Assembly (NCBI RefSeq): GCF_000308695.1
Contig: NZ_BAGG01000263.1
Span: 1 to 64,000 of the forward strand
Length of the DNA stretch: 64,000 nucleotides
Reading direction: 5' to 3'
Source: Nocardia takedensis NBRC 100417
GTDB lineage: Bacteria > Actinomycetota > Actinomycetes > Mycobacteriales > Mycobacteriaceae
A program made the translations under genes and the position numbers. Position 1 is the stretch's first letter. Every line of letters starts with the position of its first letter. The notes beneath the pieces were generated by a model, which worked only from the letters and a program-made list of their open reading frames with translations, was not told the origin of the DNA and did no database searches. Shown in pieces: positions 43,017-51,098 of this stretch.

Positions 43017-44606
43017 ATGCGTTACCTCGACAGCGTTCTCGGGGACCAGCCGCGACTCGAGCAGTGGCTCCGCAGCCAGTTCGACAGCGCTGAATCGATC
43101 GCGATCAGAACAGGATTCCTCACATCTCCAGCGGTCGAGCAGGTCAGGAAATCGATGACTGGTTTCCTCGACCGTGGGGGGAGTCTCTTGATCGTCGCCG
43201 GTGGCGCACCGGATCAAGCCGATCCCGACGCACTGATCGCTCTTGGCGCATTGCTTCAACCGTATCCGCACGCCGCCCTGCGCGTTGTCGTGCAACCCGA
43301 CGAATTTCAGAACGCGAAAACCTACCACGCGAGCTTCGCCGACGGACATGCCGAAGCGCTCATCGGTTCGCCCAATCTGACGATGGGCGGAATGCGTTCC
43401 AACCACGAGGCGTCGGTGGTCCTCGACTCCCGCGATCCCGCCGAGTCGGAGATAGTCGCGGCCGTACTTCGAGGCATCGAAGCCTTCCGTGACCGACCCG
43501 GCAGTACCGCGGTCAGCGAAGAGACCCGGCTGCTGTTGTCTGGCCGCGCGTCGACATCGCTGCGACGCCGTCGCAGCAAGCCCGGCCGGACGATGCTGCC
43601 GACTCACCGATTGGACGACATCCTTCAGGACACGATGGAGGAGATCGACACGACAGCCAGCGGCTATTCAGTCGGTGTGCCGACGGGATTCACAGAGTTG
43701 GACGAGCTCACCGGCGGGCTGTCCAGCGGTTCGCTCACCGTCATCGCCAGCCGACCCGGCGTCGGGTCTTCGACGCTGCTACTTGATTTCGCGCGGTGCG
43801 CGGCGATAAAGCACCAACTGCGCACCGCAGTGTTCTGCCTGGATCGCCCGGTGACCGACGTGATATCCCAAATGCTCTGCGCCGAGTCGAAAATCAAACG
43901 GTGGGACCTTCGTACCGGGCGGATGTCCGATGAGGATTGGTCACGGCTGGCTCATCGCATGGCCGAAATATCGGATGCACCATTGCTCGTCAACTCCACT
44001 CCCGGTCCAACGCTCGACGAGTTCTGCGAGCACGTGAACGAGCTCGATCGCGCCGAGCAGCTGTATCTGATCGCGATCGATCCCATCAACCTGATCGACG
44101 CCAACCTCGGCCTCGACGCAAGCCGCGAACGAGAACTGTCGGTCATCACGCGGCGGCTCAAGCTTCTGGCCCTCGAACTCAACATCCCCATCGTGGTGAC
44201 CGCAGAACTCGGGCGCGGAGTCGAGGCACGAACGGACAAACGGCCACTTGTCACGGATCTGCGTGATTCCGACACCCTCTCCCAAGTCGCCGACAATATC
44301 CTGCTCATTCACCGGCCCGATGCCTACGACCGCGACGACTCCCGTGGCGGAGAGGCCGACCTGATCCTCGCCAAACACCGGCTCGGCCCTACCGCGATCA
44401 CCACCGTGGCCCACCAACTCCACCTCGGTCGCTTCATCGACATGGTCGGGCCGGTCAGACCAACCAACGCCCTCCCGTTGAGTCAAACCGAACGACCTGT
44501 CCAGATCAGTAACGCCGCTCGACCACGGCATCCCATAGGGCCGAGGCCACACGGGGCACCATCTCGCACGAAGGCATCGGCGAGGTTTCGATCAGCAGGA
44601 GGCTGA
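43017..44606 (+). CDS. Fusion of a PLD-like domain and a DnaB-like helicase domain with altered P-loop
   Basis: 529 residues. Residues 1-165 look like one phospholipase D/nuclease-like unit: AKTYHASFADGHAEALIGSPNLTMGG followed by an NHE triplet (Asn129-Glu131), with Lys101 but no His two residues before it, so the HxK motif is degenerate. Residues 200-475 match the RecA-like C-terminal domain of DnaB: VPTGFTELDELTGGLSSGSL, SRPGVGSST (245-253) and Walker B LIAIDP with Asp355, LRDSDTLSQVADNILLIHRP. The Walker A Lys is replaced by Ser251. The ATG at 43017 has GGGAGGAAG eight bases upstream. Function unknown. A defence-related, DNA-binding or regulatory role is possible. Confidence 0.78.
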   Translation: MRYLDSVLGDQPRLEQWLRSQFDSAESIAIRTGFLTSPAVEQVRKSMTGFLDRGGSLLIVAGGAPDQADPDALIALGALLQPYPHAALRVVVQPDEFQNAKTYHASFADGHAEALIGSPNLTMGGMRSNHEASVVLDSRDPAESEIVAAVLRGIEAFRDRPGSTAVSEETRLLLSGRASTSLRRRRSKPGRTMLPTHRLDDILQDTMEEIDTTASGYSVGVPTGFTELDELTGGLSSGSLTVIASRPGVGSSTLLLDFARCAAIKHQLRTAVFCLDRPVTDVISQMLCAESKIKRWDLRTGRMSDEDWSRLAHRMAEISDAPLLVNSTPGPTLDEFCEHVNELDRAEQLYLIAIDPINLIDANLGLDASRERELSVITRRLKLLALELNIPIVVTAELGRGVEARTDKRPLVTDLRDSDTLSQVADNILLIHRPDAYDRDDSRGGEADLILAKHRLGPTAITTVAHQLHLGRFIDMVGPVRPTNALPLSQTERPVQISNAARPRHPIGPRPHGAPSRTKASARFRSAGG

Positions 44607-44723
44607 ACGCCGTCGCCTCGATGACAGCCGGGTCTGAGATCCACCCGCCTGACGTGCACTCCTCGTCCACGAACCGAGACGAGCCGCACGCGAACAGGCG
44701 CGGGGGAACCCGTCACGGTGAGT

Positions 44724-45959
44724 TCACACGCCTATCGCCTTCAGCAGGCTCACCCCACCCTGGTTGACGCAGTCCTGGGCGAAATCGCGTAGCTGCTCGC
44801 CGAACCGCTGATCGTCGGCGCCAGCGTCGATCGTGGCGTCGACGGGCACGTACCGCGTGAGCGGGTGGGAGTTGCCCGCGAAGTCGAAGCCGTGCTGGTC
44901 GGTGGTCTGGACCAGCAACGGCTCTGTCCCGGACCATTCGATCCCGACGCGCACCTCGTACTCCGTCGTTCCGCGGTGTCGGTGCGCGACCCTGATCAAG
45001 GCGAACAGATCCGCGATCATGCATTCGAGATTGTAGGAATAGACCACCGAGCCCGGCCGTGTCTCGCCGTTGGGATAGCCGCGGTGACCGCCCACAGCGG
45101 CCGCGACCGATATCGATCCGTCGTGATGGATGCTGGCCTGGGCTTCTCCCCAGCGGGCTCGATCGGTCGTGGTGGGTGCGATCCAACGGCGCAGTCCTGG
45201 ACGGGGATTGTGGCGATCGATCGTCTCGAAGATGTGGGTGCCTTGATTTCGGCCCGCGTAGACCAGGGACTGGTCCGCCGCCTTGTCGAACAGGTCGCGT
45301 GCGTATTGGCGGTCGATTCGTTCGGAGGTCTGGGCGGGGATGCGTGGATGCGCCACGGCGATCAACCATGCGCGCTCGGTCGTGTCCCGTGCTTGGGCCA
45401 GTTCGTCATAGAGGGTGGTCAGCCTCTCGGCGATGTGGCGGCGCTCATCGAAGCGAGCCCGATACATCGCCTCGATCTGGCGTTCCTTCATCCACTCGGT
45501 ATCGGCGTCGTTGCGGACCGGAGCCCCGAAGCACTCACCCCGATAGATCAGATGAGGCCCGTCGATGCTGGCCGGAACGACGACCACTGCGGCCCGCATG
45601 CTCGGGTCGCCCAGCGGGTAGACCTTCACCCCGAACACCGGTGGATGGATCGAGGCCACCGGAACGCGCACCAGGGTGCGCTGGTAGTTCTCATCGACTT
45701 CACCCACATCGACTCGGCCCGATGCCAGCTTGTTCGTCTCCGCCACACCGAACACGATCGTCCCGCCGCCGCTGTTGGCCATCGCCGCGACGTCCTTCGG
45801 ATAGTCCGAGGTCGCGAGTTCCTTGGCGGCGGGCAGTTTCCGCTTGAAGTCCAGATCATCGGTCTCGGCGAGCTGCGCAGCGACAGCGTCATTGATCAGC
45901 CGGTCGACGAGCGGTCCGGCCGACAGTCCCAACGCCCGGTGCAGGGCCGTGAATTCCAT
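44724..45959 (-). CDS. AlbA_2/Schlafen-like putative DNA-binding protein
   Basis: 411 residues. The N-terminal region (about 28-150) has LDFKRKLPAAKEL, DVAAMANSGGGTIVFGVAE and YRGECFGAPVRND, the pattern of AlbA_2 (Schlafen AlbA) domains found in regulators and defence proteins. The rest, with two HYDG-like and aromatic-rich segments, was not recognised. It converges with the PLD/DnaB-like fusion gene. A TTG at 45983 is an alternative start. A role in defence or regulation is suggested only by the domain and its neighbour. Confidence 0.75.
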   Translation of the reverse strand: MEFTALHRALGLSAGPLVDRLINDAVAAQLAETDDLDFKRKLPAAKELATSDYPKDVAAMANSGGGTIVFGVAETNKLASGRVDVGEVDENYQRTLVRVPVASIHPPVFGVKVYPLGDPSMRAAVVVVPASIDGPHLIYRGECFGAPVRNDADTEWMKERQIEAMYRARFDERRHIAERLTTLYDELAQARDTTERAWLIAVAHPRIPAQTSERIDRQYARDLFDKAADQSLVYAGRNQGTHIFETIDRHNPRPGLRRWIAPTTTDRARWGEAQASIHHDGSISVAAAVGGHRGYPNGETRPGSVVYSYNLECMIADLFALIRVAHRHRGTTEYEVRVGIEWSGTEPLLVQTTDQHGFDFAGNSHPLTRYVPVDATIDAGADDQRFGEQLRDFAQDCVNQGGVSLLKAIGV

Positions 45960-46217
45960 ACCAGGATGTTGCCACCCAAGCAAGTCGATGTGGCGATATT
46001 CGAGCAGCGCAGACCTGTGGATCGGCCCTCCTGCCCTGGCGACCAGTAGACCTCAGATCAGCGTGGAGCGAATCTCCACACGCTCAGGCGCAGTGCCACC
46101 CAAGCGAAACCAGTGGTCGTCAGGGTAATCGCCTCGCGGCGATCCCGTGGTAGCCGTCTGCTTCTGCGGTCTGCCATCCGAAGCCGCGACCACTCGTCAC
46201 GGGGATAGGCTGACCTC

Positions 46218-46289
46218 GTGATCTCCGATAGCCACGCATCTGCCAGCGTGCCCGATCTCGGCAACTCCGATTTCGCTGCGATCCGATGA
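46218..46289 (+). CDS. Possible leaderless 23-residue upstream peptide
   Basis: A GTG at 46218 follows a TAGGCT -10-like box by six bases and opens a 23-codon frame (VISDSHASASVPDLGNSDF and four more residues). Its TGA overlaps the ATG of the GNAT gene as ATGA. This is the layout of a leaderless upstream frame that feeds ribosomes into the main gene, and no ribosome-binding site is seen for the GNAT itself. Confidence 0.4.
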   Translation: MISDSHASASVPDLGNSDFAAIR

Positions 46290-46825
46290 AACGAACGGTC
46301 CGCCTCACCACGGCCACGATCGCCGACCTGGAAGCCGTCGAGTCCTGGCTACGCGACGGCCGAGTCCGCCGGTGGCTCGGTGGCATCCAAATCATGAGAA
46401 CCAGCTACATGCAAGACGTCCGAAGAGACCCCAACGGTCCCGGATACGTAGCGAGAATGCACAAACTGGCAGTGCGCGAACTCGGCCGTGACGGCGAGCC
46501 GCCCGTCGGCTGCGTCGTTGCGACCGTCTACGGCGTCGGTGACACCACCAACAGCTGGACAGTACGTGGCCCCTACTACGCGACATTGCTCTACGCTGTC
46601 GACCCCCACCGCCACGACGGCGGGATCGGCACCGCGATGCTACAGGCCGCGATCGATCATCCCGAGCTCATCGACGTCGCCGAGTTCCGCTGCGGAATCG
46701 CGGTCCGCAACCTCGCGAGCAGGCGAATCGCCCGAAGGGTCGGCTTCGTGAAGCAACCAGAACCTCGGCCAGAACGGAGAAGGCGCCGCCGTATGCTCAC
46801 CTACGTGCATCACCGCCCGATCTGA
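46286..46825 (+). CDS. GNAT-family acetyltransferase
   Basis: 179 residues. The acetyl-CoA binding loop is in HRHDGGIGTAMLQAAID, flanked by ATLLYAVDP and CGIAVRNLASRRIARRVGFV. The C-terminus is very basic (RPERRRRRR). The substrate cannot be told. It is preceded by a possible translationally coupled 23-residue frame and followed by a convergent ArsR gene. Its codon bias is a little weaker than that of neighbouring metal genes. Confidence 0.8.
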   Translation: MKRTVRLTTATIADLEAVESWLRDGRVRRWLGGIQIMRTSYMQDVRRDPNGPGYVARMHKLAVRELGRDGEPPVGCVVATVYGVGDTTNSWTVRGPYYATLLYAVDPHRHDGGIGTAMLQAAIDHPELIDVAEFRCGIAVRNLASRRIARRVGFVKQPEPRPERRRRRRMLTYVHHRPI

Positions 46826-46886
46826 AACGACAACCAGCACACGTACATCCGCAGCTTCAGAAGCTGTCGATCGTCGTTCGATCGAA

Positions 46887-47246
46887 TCAGGTGCAGCAGT
46901 TCGGATCGAGGACTGCACACAGTGCAGACAAGGCGTCACGGCGTGCGCGATGGAAGGTGTTCATCCCGCGGCGCTCCGTCTCGATGATCCCAGCTTTTCG
47001 CAGTTGCCCTAGATGATGGGAGACCGTGGACTCCGACAGGCTCACCTTCTCGGCCAGGTCGCCCCCGTTCTCCTCGCCCGCCGGGCTGGCCAGCAGCAGA
47101 GACAGCAGCTTGACCCGTACCGGATCGGCGAGTGCCTTCAGCCGTAACGCGACCTCGAGCGCGGCGGCGTCGCCGACCGGGCCTGCGGCTACCGGCGCAC
47201 AGCAGACCGGGGCGGACATGTCGATCACGGGTAGCGCCTTGGGCAT
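46887..47246 (-). CDS. CmtR-like ArsR-family metal sensor
   Basis: 119 residues from the ATG at 47246. The winged helix is VSLSESTVSHHLGQLRKAGII. Vicinal Cys pairs lie near both ends, PVCCAPV at about 15-18 and DPNCCT at the C-terminus, typical of the actinobacterial regulators next to cadI. It is divergent from cadI, with two operator-like palindromes between. The sensed ion is probably cadmium, lead or arsenite. Confidence 0.87.
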   Translation of the reverse strand: MPKALPVIDMSAPVCCAPVAAGPVGDAAALEVALRLKALADPVRVKLLSLLLASPAGEENGGDLAEKVSLSESTVSHHLGQLRKAGIIETERRGMNTFHRARRDALSALCAVLDPNCCT

Positions 47247-47270
47247 ACGGATCACTCTACCCACCCTGTT

Positions 47271-47324
47271 GACTTATGTCGAAAAGGTGGCAGACTCGAC
47301 ACCGCAAGGCTTTCGACATATGTC
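47271..47324. promoter_or_regulatory. Paired operators between the ArsR-type sensor and cadI
   Basis: GACTTATGTC at 47271-47280 and the perfect palindrome GACATATGTC at 47315-47324. Seen together they form a long inverted repeat, TATGTCGAAA at 47275-47284 and TTTCGACATA at 47311-47320. The second lies 20 bases before the cadI start. Confidence 0.65.
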
Positions 47325-47344
47325 TCACAAGTGGAGGTTCGGTC

Positions 47345-47875
47345 ATGTCCCGCATCCAGCTCGCCCTCAACGTCGACGATCTCGACCAAGCGGTCACTTT
47401 CTATACGACCCTGTTCGGTGTCGAACCCGCCAAGCGCAAGCCCGGCTACGCCAACTTCGCCGTGACCGAACCCCCGCTGAAACTGGTGCTGATCGAGAAC
47501 CCCGGCCTCGGCGGCAGCCTCAACCACCTCGGCGTCGAAGTCGAGACCTCTGAGCAGGTGCACGGCGAGATCGCCCGGCTGTCGGAAGGCGGGTTGTTCA
47601 CCGAGGAGCAGATCGCGACCACCTGTTGTTTCGCCACCCAGGACAAGGTGTGGGTCACCGCGCCGGACACCGAACGGTGGGAGGTCTACACCGTCCTCGC
47701 CGACTCCGAAACCTTCGGCACCGCACCCACCCTGGCCGCCAGCGAACCGGTCGGCGATAAGCGTGCCGGTGGGGTGTGCTGCGGCACCGCCGAACAGGCC
47801 GCGGCCGAGGGCGCGTGCTGCGGCAGCGACGCCAAGCAGAAGGCGCTGGCCTCGGGCGCCACCTGCTGCAACTGA
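47345..47875 (+). CDS. cadI: CadI/ArsI-family glyoxalase-fold protein
   Basis: 176 residues. Vicinal-oxygen-chelate fold: MSRIQLALNVDDLDQAV, KPGYANFAV, LNHLGVEVE, TTCCFATQDKVWV and WEVYTVLADSE. His5-type position, the NHLG His and the WEVY Glu are the metal ligands, and the CC pair matches the thiol pair of ArsI C-As lyases. Mycobacterial CadI is cadmium-induced, and related ArsI breaks the carbon-arsenic bond of trivalent organoarsenicals. The tail is extended and Cys-rich (GGVCCG, GACCG, ATCCN), probably adding metal binding. GGAGG sits seven bases before the ATG. Confidence 0.9.
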   Translation: MSRIQLALNVDDLDQAVTFYTTLFGVEPAKRKPGYANFAVTEPPLKLVLIENPGLGGSLNHLGVEVETSEQVHGEIARLSEGGLFTEEQIATTCCFATQDKVWVTAPDTERWEVYTVLADSETFGTAPTLAASEPVGDKRAGGVCCGTAEQAAAEGACCGSDAKQKALASGATCCN

Positions 47876-48060
47876 ACATCGAACACCGCGCGGCCCCCCG
47901 GATGCGCTGTCAGCACCGGTCCCGGTACCGAGGTTTGCCACTTCACGACAGCGAGGGGCCCTCTGCTCTGCGTCTATTCGACGGGTATGACACGAGTACA
48001 CCCGCCTCCCCTGCGGACCGGCTTCGACGAACCCGAACAACCTGCGACCGGTCGCCACCG

Positions 48061-48213
48061 AGATCCCATATCTTCATGGCATCGGCCCCCTGGGCAGGGA
48101 CCGCCCTGTCGGCCGCAACCGACAGCTACGCCAACACCGACCTCGTCCTGACCGGACTCGCCATCGCCGCCGCCATCGTCATCATCGCGTTCGCCTCCGC
48201 ACCACGACCCATC
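48061..48213 (+). pseudogene. Fragment of an MFS transporter 3' end
   Basis: A short plus-strand frame reads MASAPWAGTALSAATDSY then LVLTGLAIAAAIVIIAFAS. It parallels the end of the arsenic MFS protein (MALAPWMGTALATATGSF, LVLAGLAIVAAIVVFVPTS) over about 45 residues. Nothing of the first 350 residues is present. This is the remnant of a second copy of the transporter, from duplication or an independent insertion later deleted. The rest of 47876-48267 holds no gene that I can support. Confidence 0.75.
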
Positions 48214-48267
48214 GCCGACATTGCCCGAGATCGACCTTCGGTCCCGATTTCGGCTCACGGTGGTGCG

Positions 48268-49164
48268 TCACACATGATGCCGATGATCGCTTGTGCAGGT
48301 CGGAAACCGCAGCACCTGGCGCTGACTCAGTATTTCGGTTGGTCGTTGGCGGTGAAGGAATTCGGTGACGACGGCGATGTAGTCGTCGGGGCGGGCGAGC
48401 AGCAGTGAGTGTCCGCCGTCGGGGAAAACGTGGTATTCGGCGTCGGGGTGCAGGTCCCGTAGTCGTTGGGTGTGGGCGGGGGTGATGAGGGGGTCGTCGT
48501 CGGCGCGGACGATCAGGACCGGTCCGTGCCAGGCTGTTCCAGCGTGCCATCGGTCCATCTTCTCCGCCGCGTCGAGCAGGCGCTGGTAGGAGTTGATCGC
48601 ACCGTCGTGTCCGCCGATGCGGGTGGCGGTGTCGACGCGTTCGATCCAGAAGTCGGCGTCGGCGGCGTCTTTCCAGGTGTTGCGCAGTGATGCGGCGATC
48701 GCGGTGAGGGTGTTCTCCCAGGGGGTGTCGCGGGTGCGTTCGAGCGAGGCGCGCAGGCGGTCGAGGTCCTCGGGGCCGTAGAGGCCGGTGCTGGTGAGGG
48801 CCAGGGACCACACCCTGGTGGGTGCGCGTTGGGACAGGATTTCGGCGAGCATGCCTCCAGCGGATTGTCCGACGACGTGAGTGGTGTCGATGTGCTCGGC
48901 GTCGAGGATGGCGATCAGGCCGTCGGCGAGTTCGTCGAGGGTGGTGGGACCGGGCGGGTAGTCGACGGCCAGGACGCGATAGCCGGGGTGCAGGGCGGGG
49001 GTGAGGTCGAGCCAGCCGCTGGCGATCCCCGCACCTCCGGGCAGCAGCAGTACCGGTGTGCCGTCACCGCCGAGGTAGTAGGTCCACTCGTGGCCCGCTA
49101 CCGGCAGGGTCTTCTTCTCGTGGTCGCGGTCGAACACCGCGGCACGGCCGAGAACGGATGTCAT
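48268..49164 (-). CDS. Alpha/beta hydrolase
   Basis: 298 residues. Oxyanion segment LLLPGGAG, nucleophile elbow GQSAGG, acid region VRADDDPLITP and catalytic His in FPDGGHSLLL, the full triad of the fold. Substrate unknown. Its start overlaps the stop of the methyltransferase-like gene by ATGA, so the two are coupled on the minus strand. Confidence 0.86.
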   Translation of the reverse strand: MTSVLGRAAVFDRDHEKKTLPVAGHEWTYYLGGDGTPVLLLPGGAGIASGWLDLTPALHPGYRVLAVDYPPGPTTLDELADGLIAILDAEHIDTTHVVGQSAGGMLAEILSQRAPTRVWSLALTSTGLYGPEDLDRLRASLERTRDTPWENTLTAIAASLRNTWKDAADADFWIERVDTATRIGGHDGAINSYQRLLDAAEKMDRWHAGTAWHGPVLIVRADDDPLITPAHTQRLRDLHPDAEYHVFPDGGHSLLLARPDDYIAVVTEFLHRQRPTEILSQRQVLRFPTCTSDHRHHV

Positions 49165-49814
49165 GACGACTTGCCTTTCGGGTGGACAGAATTCGGGTCG
49201 ATGCCGGTTGCTCTGGCACGGCCGATGCCGGGCAGGAAACGACCGATGGTGCGGGTGTAGTCGCGGTAGTCTTCGCCGTGGCTGCCGGTGAGGTAGGGTT
49301 CCTCGACCACGCGGACCTGGAGTTCGATCGTTGCCAGCAGCAGCAAGAACGCGGCGATCGCGACCGGATTCGCAATCATGAGGGTGACACCGGCGCCGAA
49401 GACCAGCATGGCGGTGAAGATCGGGTTGCGCACCATCGCGAAGACGCCGTCACGCACCAGGGTGGTGGATTCGCCCGCGTCGACGCCGATGCGCCACGAC
49501 TCGCCCATGTCGTTCTGCGCGTAGAGGGTCGCCCCGATCCCGGTGACCGCTACCACGACACCGAACCACTGGATCCAGCCGGTGTCGAGCACCTCGACGG
49601 GTGAGACGGTCCCGACCAGTTGCACGACCGGGGCGGCCACACCGACGATGATCGCGACGACGAATCCGGCTCCGGCGCACCATTCCAGCGAGCCGGGACG
49701 TCCGCTGATGCCGCGGAATCCGCTGGACCCGGTCCGCCGGCGCTGTTGCCAACTGCGCCACCCGAAGCCCAGTGCGCCGAAGACGAGGTAGAGGAGCAGA
49801 GCGAGGGTTGCCAT
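49161..49814 (-). CDS. Isoprenylcysteine carboxyl methyltransferase-family membrane protein
   Basis: 217 residues, about five membrane segments. The C-terminal part has the family pattern: LYAQNDMGESWRIGVD, LVRDGVFAMVRNPIFTAMLV, then EEPYLTGSHGEDYRDYTRTIGRFLPG. In bacteria this family methylates varied membrane or lipid substrates. It is coupled to the hydrolase gene downstream and follows the CDF transporter gene by 32 bases, so three genes may form one minus-strand transcript. Confidence 0.88.
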   Translation of the reverse strand: MATLALLLYLVFGALGFGWRSWQQRRRTGSSGFRGISGRPGSLEWCAGAGFVVAIIVGVAAPVVQLVGTVSPVEVLDTGWIQWFGVVVAVTGIGATLYAQNDMGESWRIGVDAGESTTLVRDGVFAMVRNPIFTAMLVFGAGVTLMIANPVAIAAFLLLLATIELQVRVVEEPYLTGSHGEDYRDYTRTIGRFLPGIGRARATGIDPNSVHPKGKSS

Positions 49815-49846
49815 GCCAGGGATTCCTTTCTGAGCTGGATTTCGGG

Positions 49847-50764
49847 CTATCGACGGCTGAGGGCGGGACTGTGATGGGCGGGGCCGTGGGAGTGTTCGCA
49901 ATGTGCGTTCTGCTCGACTGCGCCGATGTACAGGAGTTCGGGTGGGGCGTGGTCGATCTGGAGGGTGACGTGGTGCAAGTGGTAGTGCTGGTCGAGCACG
50001 TCGGCGACCGCGGCGCGGGTCGTGTGGCAGTCGGCGCCCGGTTCGACTAGCACATGTGCCGACAAGGCGGGCTGTCCGGAGGTGATCTCCCAGATGTGCA
50101 GGTCGTGTACCTCGACCACGGTGTCGATCGCGGCCATCGCCGCTCCGATCTCGGTCGGGTCGAGGTCCGGCGGTGCGGCTTCGAGGAACACGCGCCCGGA
50201 GGCGAAGACCAGGCCGAACCCGGCTTTGATCATGAGCGCGACCACGATCAGGCTGGCGATGGTGTCGGCGCGGGCGTATCCGGTGGTCATGACGATCAGG
50301 CTGGCCAGGGCCGTGGCGATGAAGGCGTAGAGGTCGTTGAGGATGTGCTGGAACGCGCCCTCGACGTTGAGGCTGGTGCGGTTGGCGCGGCTGATCATCC
50401 AGGTCGCGGCGATATTGACCACAACACCGACCAGCGCGGTGACGAACACCAGCGTCCCGTGGACCTCCGGCGGCTCGAACAGTCGCCGGATCGCCTCGTA
50501 GCCCAGCCAACCAGCCAACCCGAGCAGGGTCAGGCCGTTGGCTTGGGCGGACAGGATCTCCGCCCGCCGCCACCCATAGGTCATCGCACCGGCCGCGGGG
50601 CGCGCGGCTAGCCGGATCGCCGACAGCGCCAACATGATCGAGGCCGCGTCGGTGAGCATGTGCGCGGCATCCGACAGCAACGCCAGCGATCCGGCGATCA
50701 CGCCAACGACCACCTCGCCGAGTAGAAACGCCACCAGCACCGCCAATGCGCCCGACAGCCACAC
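49847..50764 (-). CDS. CDF-family cation efflux transporter, start apparently lost by frameshift
   Basis: 305 residues as read from the GTG at 50764: six membrane helices, HMLTD (HxxxD metal site) and HDLHIWEITSG in the cytoplasmic domain, with a His-rich tail. The frame opens directly in helix 1 with no ribosome-binding site. Upstream, in another frame, an ATG at 50834 with AGGAGGAGG before it encodes MGAGHGGNGSHGHAQARV and a few more residues, the His-rich start expected for this family. A one-base shift near 50765-50775 would join them. The gene is thus either frameshifted in nature or affected by a sequence error. Likely zinc or cadmium exporter. Confidence 0.8.
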   Translation of the reverse strand: MWLSGALAVLVAFLLGEVVVGVIAGSLALLSDAAHMLTDAASIMLALSAIRLAARPAAGAMTYGWRRAEILSAQANGLTLLGLAGWLGYEAIRRLFEPPEVHGTLVFVTALVGVVVNIAATWMISRANRTSLNVEGAFQHILNDLYAFIATALASLIVMTTGYARADTIASLIVVALMIKAGFGLVFASGRVFLEAAPPDLDPTEIGAAMAAIDTVVEVHDLHIWEITSGQPALSAHVLVEPGADCHTTRAAVADVLDQHYHLHHVTLQIDHAPPELLYIGAVEQNAHCEHSHGPAHHSPALSRR

Positions 50765-50876
50765 CGCTTGTCACTGTCGACACTCGCGCCTGGGCATGTC
50801 CGTGAGATCCGTTGCCCCCGTGCCCTGCACCCATCTCCAGTCCTCCTCCTGAATCGACGGTTCCGCCAAATCATAT

Positions 50877-50897
50877 GCATACATTACTATATATGCA
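50877..50897. promoter_or_regulatory. Candidate ArsR/SmtB-type operator
   Basis: Inverted repeat TGCATA-N10-TATGCA in the AT-rich gap between the CDF and the two-domain copper oxidase genes. Its size and form suit a zinc or cadmium-responsive ArsR-family repressor. No such repressor gene is adjacent. Confidence 0.45.
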
Positions 50898-51098
50898 ATG
50901 GACAGGCGGGTTACTCGCAGCCCGACGACGAGCGGGGCGAAGCCGGCTGGACCCGGCGCCCTGACTCGGGTCCAGCCGCGCCACGTCCGGAGCGGATCTT
51001 CGTGCAAGAAGCGACACGGGCCGCACTTTGGGCAATTGAAAGAATTTGTTCGGGATGCCAAACTATGCTGATAGTTCAACCTGAATCACGAGGCTGGG

